Assembly (NCBI RefSeq): GCF_000312665.1 | Contig: NZ_HF536773.1 | Location: 811,997-860,679, forward strand | Direction: 5' to 3' | Length of the DNA stretch: 48,683 nucleotides | Origin: Rhizobium mesoamericanum STM3625 | Lineage (GTDB): Bacteria > Pseudomonadota > Alphaproteobacteria > Rhizobiales > Rhizobiaceae | Shown here: in pieces, positions 1 to 8,027 of the stretch | Layout of the letters: every line of letters begins with the position of its first letter | Position numbering within the stretch: position 1 is the stretch's first letter | Translations under genes and position numbers: made by a program | Notes under the pieces: generated by a model | What the model was told of the DNA's origin: nothing | Seen by the model: only the letters and a program-made list of their open reading frames with translations | Databases searched by the model: none

Positions 1-210
1 GCGCACACAGCGATCATAGAACGTCTCCCCTGCCCTGGTCAGTTCCACCCGTCTGGTCGAGCGGATGAACAGCGCACAGCCAAGCTCCCGTTCCAGTGCC
101 ATCACGTGATTGCTGAGCGCCGGCTGGGCAATCCGCACCCTTGCTGCCGCCCGGCCGAAGTGCAGTTCCTCGGCCACCGCTTTGAAATAGGAGAGTTGGC
201 GGAGTTCCAT
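1..210 (-). CDS. LysR-family transcriptional regulator, N-terminal part (cut by window edge)
   Basis: The reverse strand from the ATG at 210 reads MELRQLSYFKAVAEELHFG and continues open to the left edge, giving 70 residues. This is the winged helix-turn-helix of LysR-type regulators: LxxFxAVAEExHFGRAA, then AQPALSNHVMALERELG as the recognition helix, then LFIRSTRRVELTRAGE. The effector-binding domain lies outside the window, so the ligand cannot be guessed. LysR regulators usually bind next to their own promoter and control a divergent gene. Here the divergent neighbour is the small XRE regulator starting at 319, with 108 bases between them containing a 10-bp palindrome (272-281). The family call is secure; the target is unknown. 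Confidence 0.88.
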   Translation of the reverse strand, partial: MELRQLSYFKAVAEELHFGRAAARVRIAQPALSNHVMALERELGCALFIRSTRRVELTRAGETFYDRCVR

Positions 211-271
211 GTCGACCACCGATCTCGGGCGCCCATCGATGGTCGGTGGCCCGCCATATTGGTAATATGTA

Positions 272-281
272 GGATATATCC
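272..281. promoter_or_regulatory. 10-bp perfect palindrome between LysR and XRE genes
   Basis: GGATATATCC reads the same on both strands and sits in the AT-rich gap between two divergent regulator genes. It could be an operator for either regulator or part of a -10 region. The evidence is symmetry and position only. Confidence 0.3.
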
Positions 282-318
282 GATGGATTAACGCAATGCA
301 AGATGGTGGCCATGAAAC

Positions 319-582
319 ATGGACACTCGTGCTCGCATCGCCTGGAATCTTCGACAGTTGCGCTCAACGCTGGGCGTAACGCAGGAGAATCTTGCTGTCG
401 ATGCGAACATCGATCGGACGGTCGTGAGTGACTTGGAGCGAGGTAGGCATAATGCCTCAATCGATCTCCTTGATCGCCTTGCCACCGCGCTCGCTGTAGA
501 TATCGCGGTCCTTTTTGCCGAGCCGGATCCCACCGACCCCAGGCCAACACCCCTTCGGCCCGGTCGGAAAGCCACTAAGTGA
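319..582 (+). CDS. Small XRE-family (Cro/CI-type) DNA-binding protein
   Basis: This 87-residue protein is nearly all helix-turn-helix: IAWNLRQLRSTLGVTQENLA, then DRTVVSDLERGRHNASIDLL, then a third helix before a short proline-rich tail (residues about 70-87). This is the classic HTH_3 layout, with the GVTQENLA and SDLERGRHN signatures. It lacks any extra sensor, dimerisation or peptidase domain, so it is probably a simple repressor or an antitoxin-like regulator. No toxin partner is visible beside it. The ribosome binding site before the ATG is weak. Its neighbour is a divergent LysR gene, and 251 bases without a gene follow it. Family confident, role unknown. Confidence 0.8.
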   Translation: MDTRARIAWNLRQLRSTLGVTQENLAVDANIDRTVVSDLERGRHNASIDLLDRLATALAVDIAVLFAEPDPTDPRPTPLRPGRKATK

Positions 583-833
583 TCGGGCATGGAGGCGGTT
601 TATTCTGCCGTACGGACAATGACCTGCGCCTGGGTGGTCGGTGATATCATTCTGTTGTGAGACGGACGTCAAGCAAGCACCATCCTATGGAAGCATTGCG
701 TTTGCTTCGCGAAGCAATCTCCGGAACGGAACAGATAGGAAAGTTGAATAATGTTTCAGGTGGAGGCGGTACCAAGGCGTGAGTAGCTTGGGTGCCTGTA
801 CGCACTTAGCGGATGGACCGCTTTGACGTGCTG

Positions 834-2819
834 CTACTCCTCCGTCGAGCGCGCAAGTTCGCTTCGAATGATCGAATAATAAAGCCGGAGAGATGGAATG
901 GCCGTCTCTAGCTTTTCAAATATAGGATCAAGGGGCGTAAGCGTTTTATTGTACTTTCCCGATAGGAAAGCGGCGTGCATATCCAGATCCTCCGGTCGGG
1001 CGCCTTCGATGATGGTAAAGACGGGCGACGGTACCGTTCTGCCCTTTACGACGATACGGTCAAGCTCGACCACGGTGTAAGCGCCCCTGACAAGCCGCGC
1101 GGTCTCCTCCCCGAGCAGAATAGCCACCCCGTAGTTCTTCGATGCGCCTTCAAGCCGAGAGGCAAGATTGACCGAATCGCCGAGGCAGGAATAGTCGAAG
1201 CGCCGGTTCGACCCCATGTTGCCGACGACACATTCGCCTGTGTTGATGCCGACACCCATCTTCAGCACGTGCAGGGGTGCGCCACTTGCCTTGGCTTCTG
1301 CTTCAAGTTCCTTGTTTAGTTTTCCGATGGCGGCCTGCATGGCAAGCGATGCTTGGACAGCGTGAAGCGCGTGTTTGGGGTCATCAAGCGGAGCGTTCCA
1401 GAATGCCATGATGCAGTCGCCCATATATTTGTCGATCGTGCCTCCGTGATCCATGACGATATCGGAAAGGGGCGTCAGCAACCGATTGATCAAGCCGGTC
1501 AGCTTTTCCGGATCGTCCTTCATCGTTTCGGCAATCGTCGTAAAGCCCCGGACGTCGGAAAAGAGAACTGACAACGTGCGTCTTTCGCCGCCGAGCTTCA
1601 GTTGCGACGGATCGTCAGAGAGCTTCTTGACGAGATCAGGCGAAAGATACTGCGAGAACGCCCGCGTAATGCGTTGCTTGTTTCTTCGTTCTTCCGCGAA
1701 GTCGAATGCGGCCTGGCCGAAGGCGACAGACACGTAGGCGACCGTTGGACCGAGTGGAGATACAAAGACCTGACCAAAGCGAATGCCTGCATACGACAGT
1801 GCGGCAAATGCGAGGATGACACCAACAGTCGCAACGAGCGTTGTCCAACCGGTCGACTTCCACACAGTCGCTGCCGCAAGGAGTGCCGCAAACAGGCTAA
1901 CCCCGAAAAACGGCAATGCGCCGGTCTGAGCGATGGCCAGCTGTCGGCGTAGATTGTCGTAGATGGTCGCCTGAATCTCTACGCCGGCAGTAAGCTTGCC
2001 AGTGTGCATAGTGTAGGGTGTGGCGAAAGCATCAGCGCCCCCCTTATCGAGCTCCGGTGCATTCTGCAGACTAAGGCCGACGAGAACAACGCGATCCTTG
2101 AAAGTGCCCTCGGGAAGAAAGTTCTTCGGGTCGAGGGCCTGATAATAGGAGACGGTTGGATAGCTACGCGCCGGGCCGAACGACTGGATCATCGCGCGTT
2201 GCGGGATCGCCACGCCGTCATCGCCCGTTGCTCGTAAAAGCGTGACGGCAAAACCATCTTCGTAGAGCGGAATGTTGCGGTAGACGCCATCACCTCCGAG
2301 CTCGATGGAAGCAATGCCCGTGTGTGCACCGGCCGCCGTCAGCTGGGGCAACGGCGTCGCCCGGACCAGCTGATCTGCCTGCTGCGTCTGAATGAGCGTC
2401 TCGTCGCCCGCGAGCACGACATCCGGGCCAACCGCAGCGGTGATCGCTGCATCGTTTTCGGGCGTCGAAGGCTCGGCCATAATGATGTCGAGGCCGATCG
2501 CCTTTGCGCCGGCTGCCCGCAATTGCCGGATCAACTCGGCATGCAGGCTGCGCGGCCACGGCCATTGCGCATTGATGGCTGAAAGTGAAGGCTCGTCAAT
2601 TGCCACGATCACCGGCCCTCCCTCCGGCGGCGGCAGGTCATCGACCGTCGACAAATAGTCGAAGGACTTCAGCTCCAGCAACGGCCAGGCCGGAAGGCGC
2701 GAAATCAGGGAGATTCCGATGATGGTCACCAGAATGAGGACAAGCAGTCGTAGGCTGCGGCTCGTGAACGGTGAACCGAGAAAACCTGTATATTGGCCAG
2801 GCGTCGCGGCCCTTTGCAT
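834..2819 (-). CDS. CHASE2-domain class III nucleotidyl (probably adenylate) cyclase
   Basis: Predicted inner-membrane cyclase of 661 residues that would turn an extracytoplasmic signal into a cyclic nucleotide. Order: TM about 24-40; CHASE2 sensor about 45-300 (VIVAIDEPSL, WPWPRSLHAELIRQL, GLDIIMAEP); three TM segments about 302-375; cyclase domain about 410-590. Metal-binding Asp422 (LFSDVRGFTTIAE) and Asp468 (DKYMGD) are present, as are Asn551 and Arg555 (NLASRLEG). Lys464 occupies the adenine-recognition position; the second specificity position is Ser544, a small polar residue as in many bacterial class IIIb enzymes, so ATP is the likelier substrate. All catalytic residues seen, so it should be active. 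Its ATG overlaps the stop of the upstream FecR-barrel gene by one base (TGATG), implying translational coupling. A divergent PycTM-like gene lies beyond that gene. Confidence 0.9.
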   Translation of the reverse strand: MQRAATPGQYTGFLGSPFTSRSLRLLVLILVTIIGISLISRLPAWPLLELKSFDYLSTVDDLPPPEGGPVIVAIDEPSLSAINAQWPWPRSLHAELIRQLRAAGAKAIGLDIIMAEPSTPENDAAITAAVGPDVVLAGDETLIQTQQADQLVRATPLPQLTAAGAHTGIASIELGGDGVYRNIPLYEDGFAVTLLRATGDDGVAIPQRAMIQSFGPARSYPTVSYYQALDPKNFLPEGTFKDRVVLVGLSLQNAPELDKGGADAFATPYTMHTGKLTAGVEIQATIYDNLRRQLAIAQTGALPFFGVSLFAALLAAATVWKSTGWTTLVATVGVILAFAALSYAGIRFGQVFVSPLGPTVAYVSVAFGQAAFDFAEERRNKQRITRAFSQYLSPDLVKKLSDDPSQLKLGGERRTLSVLFSDVRGFTTIAETMKDDPEKLTGLINRLLTPLSDIVMDHGGTIDKYMGDCIMAFWNAPLDDPKHALHAVQASLAMQAAIGKLNKELEAEAKASGAPLHVLKMGVGINTGECVVGNMGSNRRFDYSCLGDSVNLASRLEGASKNYGVAILLGEETARLVRGAYTVVELDRIVVKGRTVPSPVFTIIEGARPEDLDMHAAFLSGKYNKTLTPLDPIFEKLETAIPSLRLYYSIIRSELARSTEE

Positions 2820-5800
2820 CAGAAACGAACTTTGAGAGTGCCCTTAACGGCACGCCCCCAGCCGGGAACGCCCGGGGTTATCTCAAAATCCTCGTCGAGC
2901 AGGTTGAACGCTGCCACCTCAAGAGCAAACCGCTTGTCGAATGGCTCCCAAATCATGTTGGCATCAAGCGTCCAAAAGTCATCAAGCTCTGTCCCGATGT
3001 CGTCGCCGTCTCGCTTGCCGATATAATTGGCGGCGATTGTCGCTTTCACCTTCGCTTCGTTAACCCAGGTTAGGGCCACTTGACCCGAGTTTCGCGGGAT
3101 GAACGGAAGGGCCCCACCGAAGTTGGCGCTTGTTTCATCCTTGTTTTCCGACTCCATGCGGGCGTAAGTCGCTGAAAGACCGAACCCATTGCCCAACGCA
3201 ACATTGGCTGTGATGCTTGCCCGCTCAATGCTGCCTCGCTCCAGAGGCAGGCTGTCAATCGCCGGCAGCGCCGTCAGCGGCAACCCGATCGTCATGTCAT
3301 GCAATTCCTGGTGCTGGTAGCCCATGGACGTGAAGAACCGATCAGTCCATTGGGAATCCCATTGCAACGCGACGGTATCGACGTAGCCGTCCAGCCCGAC
3401 CGCAATCTGATTGGGCTGCAGCCCGACAATGCCGATCGGGGCAAGTGTCGGCACGCCTGTTTCTACGCTCTGGCGCATGAATGCAGCGCGCAACCATTGG
3501 TCCTGGATAGGCGCCCAAGCGACACCCAGCCGCGGTTCCAGACGACTGACGTCGGCGCCATCCCCATCCAGTCTCGTTGCATGCAGCGCATATTCTGCTG
3601 TCAGGTCTGGCGTAATCTCGTGCAACAAATCAACGTAAGCACGCGCCAGATTTGTTCGGCTGGACGCGTCGTCTGGGCCGCTCGTGATATCCGGGACAAT
3701 CCCGAGTGGAAACAGCTCAAAAAGCTCGGCGAAGCTACTTCTATGGGTATCAATCCATCCGCCCTCGACACCGTATCGCCAAGTCAGGCCGTTGTCAGTG
3801 CCCAGACTGTGGCTGATGGCTGCGACATAGCTCTTGGACGATAAACTTTCCCGGGTTTGCCCGAAGGGGACTAAGTCCGGCGGTGGTCCTCCTAGAAATG
3901 GCACGGATGATTGGTCGAACACGAAGTCGTTCGTACTCTCCGACTTGATCTTTGAATAAAGAAGCGCGGCGTTCACGATATTTCGGTAGCCGAAGGTGTG
4001 ACTCCAGCCTACGCCACTATTGAGATTATCCAGGCTGTTCTGCTGAGTGCGATAGAAGGGCAGTTCCGGTGGTGCGACTGGAACCCCGAAAAGAGGAATG
4101 AAAAGCTCATCGTTGAGCCGTGTCGAAGGCGATGGGTCAAGCGTCAACGAATTCAGATCGAAATCGCTGCGGGTCTGGTTGACGAACGCGACCACGCGAT
4201 CATCTGGGGTGGGCGTGGCCGTTATATAGCCGTTGGCGTTCAGCAGTTTGGTCTCGGTGGAAAAATTGCCGAAGTCCGCATAGTCTCCTTCAGCCGGTAT
4301 TTCCTCCCACTCGAAATTGCCGAAGAAGCTGATGGGGATTGTCTCGTTGCTAAAGCCCTGGATTTCGGCTTCGGCAACGCGTCCCGTGTGACCGCCAACG
4401 CTATTTATGCCGCCGCCAAGTGAGCCTTCAATGAACGGTGTGCGCAGCAACGTGGCCGATCTTGACCGGCCTGACAACATGTGCGGGTCGAGCAACAGTC
4501 CTTGAAACAGGGAAGAAAAGCTCGTTGCGTTGCTCGTGTTTTCGATCACGCTATCACCGAAGGTGATCGCATTCTTGAACGGATTGATACTGCCCTTGAG
4601 CGCCTGATCCGCAAAGCCGCTGCCTTCGAACGGATCAAAAACCGCGTCGCCATAATATCGCCCCCAGGCATCGAGCCCCTGCAGACGAAAGGCGTTGTTG
4701 AGCGTCGAGCCGGCATCCTGGTTGGCTCCAAGTGCGCTGAAATCTCCCCCACGGGCACGGGCGCGCCTCAAAAACTCTTGGGCGTTTGCGATCGCACCAT
4801 CAGCGTCGTAGTCATCAATAGCGACTGCGGTTCGAAACGCCGAGATGACGGGATCATTCTTATCCAGTCGATCCGCATTTTCGACAGCCTGATTTGAAGG
4901 ATCCCGCTCCCCTCTTTCGTAATGGCCTGCCGCGAGCATTAGCTGCGCTTGCGAGTAACTCGGATTGGCCGTCGACGCCGCAAGAAGGTCGTCGATCGCC
5001 TTTTCTTGTTCACCTGACTGGAGATAGTAGCGTCCACGCGCGAGAAGTGCCACGTCGAAGGCTGGGTCAGCAGCCAATGCCAGGTCGATCTCGCGCTTCG
5101 CTTCCTTCATACGCGACTGATCGAGATAAAGGACAGCGAGATTGGCGTGGCTGATCGGGTCGTCCGGATCGAGTTCAATCGCCTTCTTCAAGGCAGCTTC
5201 CGCTTCACGGCTAGCACCCCGGGCAGCCTGCAGAAGACCGAGATCGTTCCATGCCATCGAGGAACCCGGTGCCACTTTGATTGCGTTGTTCAGGTCCTTC
5301 AGCGCTGCCTCGAGATTACCTTCGAAGTCGGCACGATAGCGCGCGCGGGCCTGGAGGCCATCGGGATCGTTCGGGTCGATGGAGAGAGAACGCTCGATCG
5401 CTTCCTTCATTTGGACGCGGTCGTTGATAAGGAGTGCGAGTTGAGCACGCAATGCCGGCAGGCTGGAATCCGTCGGGAAGCGAGATTCCGCTTCCTTCAT
5501 CGTCCTGATGGCGGCTGGAATATCTTCGAGGAAGCCGGCCGTATAAGCCTTCATGACGGCAGCGTAGGGACCGGTGACGTTGGAAGGTGGCCGCTCTACG
5601 TGGTCCGGGTCACGTAAGGATCGCGAATAGTAGCCACCGTAGGCAGCGATACTGCGGCGCTGAGGATCGAGCCCCGGCTCAGCACGCGAAAACAGCTTTG
5701 CAGCATCATCGTAACGTTTCTCTGAACCAGCGATCAGGGCTTCGATAAGATCGGCGCGGGCAAGTTGGCTTGCTGAAAGTTTGAGGGCCCGTGCCTTGGC

Positions 5801-6598
5801 CAACGACTTAAGGGCCTGCTGACGCCCATCGAACGACATCTGCACTTCGGCAAGTGTCAACCAATCTTCTGCAGTTCTTGCTTCCGGCGCCTTGGCCTCG
5901 ATGCGGCTGCGTTCGGATCGCATTTTTTGCATCGGCAACGGCGAAGCGGGCATGAATGTAAAGCCGCTGCGCAGTGTCAGATAAAACAGCATCTGCTCGC
6001 GATCGTCAGGGGTAACGATGACCAGCTTGCGCGGCGCCTGCCCAATCGTTGCGACCGCCGCTTCACCCTGCGCGACCTCGACGCTGCCGTGCTCGTTCTT
6101 GAACTCGACCCGCCCCTCAAGCACGATCAGCGAGGTCTGGTCGCCCTTGACCGTCAGCGTCCAGTCAGTCCCGCGAATGGCGGCAGCAGCCGCCGGCGTC
6201 TCCACCGTCAGTCCCTGGCCACCGCGCTGAGCACGCGCCCACATGGTGCCAGATTGCAGATTGAGAACCGTATCGCCATCGGCGGCCATCTGCTTGACCT
6301 GCAGCGCGGAATTGCGGCCCAGGCGAACCTGCGTGTGATCTGCAAACAAGATCGCCAGCTGACCATTGGCATTGGTGCGCAGTACGTCACCGCCGAGCAG
6401 GTCCTGATGAAGGGCGACGTTCTGCCAGTTGGAGAGATCGACAAAGCGAACTTCCTCGCCCGTCTTGCGGTCAATGACCGAGCCGGCAGCCCGGCCCGTT
6501 CGCTGAAAAGGCTCCGCGAGGGCCGGCTGCGTCAGGCACAACGCAGCCACCATGATCACCGTGCCCCCGCACGAGAATCTCGTAGACCTACCCCTCAT
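2819..6598 (-). CDS. FecR-domain / TPR / outer-membrane beta-barrel fusion protein
   Basis: A 1259-residue exported protein. Residues 1-28 form a signal peptide ending PALA. FecR domain about 66-182: VLRTNANGQLAILFADHTQV, then TVETPAAAAAIRGTDW, the usual xxIRGT signature. TPR-like helical repeats about 230-600, including SMAWNDLGLLQAARGASREA and DPDDPISHANLAVLYLDQ. The remainder, about 640-1259, has alternating amphipathic strands typical of a TonB-receptor-like barrel and ends KGTLKVRF, with the terminal Phe of outer-membrane proteins. I see no plug domain or TonB box. FecR domains normally sit in the periplasm; here one is joined to a putative barrel. It is co-transcribed with the CHASE2 cyclase (one-base overlap), so it may feed that sensor. 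Lead strand upstream has an inverted repeat at 6611-6642. Confidence 0.85.
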   Translation of the reverse strand: MRGRSTRFSCGGTVIMVAALCLTQPALAEPFQRTGRAAGSVIDRKTGEEVRFVDLSNWQNVALHQDLLGGDVLRTNANGQLAILFADHTQVRLGRNSALQVKQMAADGDTVLNLQSGTMWARAQRGGQGLTVETPAAAAAIRGTDWTLTVKGDQTSLIVLEGRVEFKNEHGSVEVAQGEAAVATIGQAPRKLVIVTPDDREQMLFYLTLRSGFTFMPASPLPMQKMRSERSRIEAKAPEARTAEDWLTLAEVQMSFDGRQQALKSLAKARALKLSASQLARADLIEALIAGSEKRYDDAAKLFSRAEPGLDPQRRSIAAYGGYYSRSLRDPDHVERPPSNVTGPYAAVMKAYTAGFLEDIPAAIRTMKEAESRFPTDSSLPALRAQLALLINDRVQMKEAIERSLSIDPNDPDGLQARARYRADFEGNLEAALKDLNNAIKVAPGSSMAWNDLGLLQAARGASREAEAALKKAIELDPDDPISHANLAVLYLDQSRMKEAKREIDLALAADPAFDVALLARGRYYLQSGEQEKAIDDLLAASTANPSYSQAQLMLAAGHYERGERDPSNQAVENADRLDKNDPVISAFRTAVAIDDYDADGAIANAQEFLRRARARGGDFSALGANQDAGSTLNNAFRLQGLDAWGRYYGDAVFDPFEGSGFADQALKGSINPFKNAITFGDSVIENTSNATSFSSLFQGLLLDPHMLSGRSRSATLLRTPFIEGSLGGGINSVGGHTGRVAEAEIQGFSNETIPISFFGNFEWEEIPAEGDYADFGNFSTETKLLNANGYITATPTPDDRVVAFVNQTRSDFDLNSLTLDPSPSTRLNDELFIPLFGVPVAPPELPFYRTQQNSLDNLNSGVGWSHTFGYRNIVNAALLYSKIKSESTNDFVFDQSSVPFLGGPPPDLVPFGQTRESLSSKSYVAAISHSLGTDNGLTWRYGVEGGWIDTHRSSFAELFELFPLGIVPDITSGPDDASSRTNLARAYVDLLHEITPDLTAEYALHATRLDGDGADVSRLEPRLGVAWAPIQDQWLRAAFMRQSVETGVPTLAPIGIVGLQPNQIAVGLDGYVDTVALQWDSQWTDRFFTSMGYQHQELHDMTIGLPLTALPAIDSLPLERGSIERASITANVALGNGFGLSATYARMESENKDETSANFGGALPFIPRNSGQVALTWVNEAKVKATIAANYIGKRDGDDIGTELDDFWTLDANMIWEPFDKRFALEVAAFNLLDEDFEITPGVPGWGRAVKGTLKVRF

Positions 6599-6610
6599 GC
6601 CTCAAGGTTT

Positions 6611-6642
6611 TGTCTACCTGTGCTTGAAAAGTCAAGTAGACA
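6611..6642. promoter_or_regulatory. Inverted repeat in the FecR-barrel / PycTM-like divergent intergenic region
   Basis: TGTCTAC (6611-6617) and GTAGACA (6636-6642) are perfect inverted halves, and CTTGA-AAAG-TCAAG (6623-6636) is nested inside. The site lies 13-44 bases upstream of the FecR-barrel start. Read on the minus strand it overlaps a CTTGAC -35-like element. A regulator bound here could control the FecR-cyclase operon and possibly the divergent gene. No cognate regulator is identifiable. Confidence 0.45.
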
Positions 6643-6654
6643 TCATAGGACAGA

Positions 6655-6683
6655 CTTGCTTTGCTTGGCGGGTGTAATATCAA
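6655..6683 (+). promoter_or_regulatory. Weak candidate promoter for the PycTM-like gene
   Basis: CTTGCT at 6655-6660 followed after 17 bases by TATCAA gives a loose match to the alphaproteobacterial CTTGAC-N17-CTATAT pattern, about 30 bases before the GTG start at 6713. A G-run at 6700-6705 may serve as ribosome binding site. Confidence 0.25.
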
Positions 6684-6712
6684 GGAAACACTTTGGCACG
6701 GGGGGCTGCAGT

Positions 6713-7252
6713 GTGAGCGATTTTGAGAATGCCTCAGATTATTTGGTCAGCGTACCTTCGACTGATGACGTGGGCTCGGAATACATTGACCACATCAAGA
6801 AGATAAACGACATATTTTACGACCAGATCAAGATTTCTGATCAGAAGGCCGCCTATATCTTTACTTTCATGCTGGCCTTTTTAGTCACTTCCAGTGAAGG
6901 ACGCGAGGTCTTTACCTGGGGCCGCTATGCACAAGGCACCCCACAGGGCATCGTTCTTTCTGGCGTCTTGGCACTGGCCTCGATCGTTTCTATCCTCTCA
7001 GCGATTCTGGTAGTTCTGCCGCGTCACGTTAACTCCTCGACTTCTCTCTTCTGGGGCACCTGGCCCAAGCATCGTGGTCATTTTCGCGAGGCGGCAATGA
7101 AGCGAGATAGGAGCTATCTTTTCGAGCAGTACGTTGAGAACGCGGATATCCTTGCAACCATTGCACGTGGAAAATACCGCTGTGTCAGCTATGCATTCCG
7201 AGCGTTGATGATCACTGTGGTCGCCTACATTCTTCTTCTGGTTAGCACCTAG
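6713..7252 (+). CDS. PycTM-like (DUF5706 / Pycsar effector family) membrane protein
   Basis: I place the start at the GTG at 6713, behind a G-rich run; upstream reading frame runs antisense into the FecR gene and is not credible, and no Met precedes residue 53. The 179-residue product has an N-terminal soluble helix (EYIDHIKKINDIFYDQIKIS), then SDQKAAYIFTFMLAFLV (TM1, about 46-61), TM2 about 80-102, a polar stretch with a helix LFEQYVENADILATIARGKY, and TM3 about 158-177. An I-x-x-x-D-x-KA motif entering TM1, a second TM, and a late A-x-I-x-x-x-KYR helix before the last TM match my knowledge of the Pycsar PycTM effector family, which kills or arrests cells by membrane damage on binding cyclic pyrimidine nucleotides. 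Here the nearest cyclase looks adenine-type. Family call is from pattern only. Confidence 0.62.
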   Translation: MSDFENASDYLVSVPSTDDVGSEYIDHIKKINDIFYDQIKISDQKAAYIFTFMLAFLVTSSEGREVFTWGRYAQGTPQGIVLSGVLALASIVSILSAILVVLPRHVNSSTSLFWGTWPKHRGHFREAAMKRDRSYLFEQYVENADILATIARGKYRCVSYAFRALMITVVAYILLLVST

Positions 7253-7572
7253 TTGGAGAAAACAGTCCTCACTCGATCTTGAGGCAGCAGACAGGCTGGC
7301 ATGCCGCTGGACGCCGGTTGCGACAGGAGCGCGCTTCGGCCCGTCCCTCCGGCTACGTCAACCGCCCGACGTTGCCTTGGCCGCCGTTCGGCGACCGGAA
7401 ACAGGCCATGTAAGCGAAGTCACCAGGCGCCGTTCTGGGCAGGGCGGCGACTGCAGACTTCGTCGTGCTCTGAGCGATGTGGTTGGGGGTCAGACAGAGC
7501 CGATTGCGAGGCTGTATGGAAATGCATCGCTGCCGGCCGCAATCATGCGGGAAGCGTTTCCGTCTTAGACAG
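7253..7572. other. Intergenic stretch without a supported gene
   Basis: Short open frames on both strands here have no recognisable motif, good ribosome site or sensible composition. It separates the converging PycTM-like gene and ArsR gene; I see no clear terminator hairpin with a T-run. Confidence 0.5.
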
Positions 7573-7920
7573 TTAATCCGCCTTTGCCTCCTCACCGGGA
7601 GTCCATCCGTAAGCACTCAGAATGGCCTTGGCGAGACCTGGAAATCGTTTGTCCAACTCCGAGCAGCGCGAATGGTTATGCATTTCCACGCCTTGACGTT
7701 CGCAGCGTATAAGACCGGCCTCGCGCAACACCTTGATGTGGTTCGATAGCGACGACTTGGGAATAACGCGCGCGCATATGTTGGCAAGAGCAGTACACGT
7801 CCCACCGGAGCTTCCTCCCGCAATTTGCGCAAATATCGCCGCGCGCTCCGGATCGGAGAGAGCATGCAGGATCGCTTCAGGCCGAACGTCCTCAATTGCT
7901 GGATGAAAGAGTGGTCTCAT
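7573..7920 (-). CDS. ArsR-family winged-helix transcriptional regulator
   Basis: A 115-residue protein with the ArsR/SmtB fold. ALSDPERAAIFAQIAGG (about 20-36) is the first helix pair. IPKSSLSNHIKVLREAGLIR (about 53-72) contains the recognition helix and the start of the wing, and CERQGVEMHNHSRC follows. The metal-binding ELCVCDL-type motif of true metal sensors is not present, though CTALANICAR carries two cysteines that could be redox-active. ArsR-like proteins of this type usually repress a divergent oxidoreductase gene. Here the SDR gene starts 107 bases away on the other strand, with inverted repeats between them. That gene is the likely target. Confidence 0.88.
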   Translation of the reverse strand: MRPLFHPAIEDVRPEAILHALSDPERAAIFAQIAGGSSGGTCTALANICARVIPKSSLSNHIKVLREAGLIRCERQGVEMHNHSRCSELDKRFPGLAKAILSAYGWTPGEEAKAD

Positions 7921-7957
7921 GTTTTTTGTATATGGGGACTTGAAACCCGGATCAACA

Positions 7958-7982
7958 GTTCCGAATTTCCGAACTACGGAAC
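7958..7982. promoter_or_regulatory. Candidate ArsR operator between ArsR and SDR genes
   Basis: GTTCCG (7958-7963) and CGGAAC (7977-7982) are inverted repeats. TTCCGAA also occurs twice in direct orientation between them. The site is central in the 107-bp divergent gap, where an autoregulating ArsR repressor would be expected to bind. Confidence 0.5.
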
Positions 7983-8027
7983 AATGCCGCCAATTCCGAC
8001 GGCACTCCGAGTCGAAAGGAATGGGTC

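Noticed and set aside
319..582. Antitoxin role for the XRE-type protein
   Set aside because: No small toxin-like ORF adjoins it.
5927..6712. Upstream extension of the PycTM-like frame
   Set aside because: It is antisense to the FecR-barrel coding sequence and has no protein-like character; the GTG at 6713 is the sensible start.
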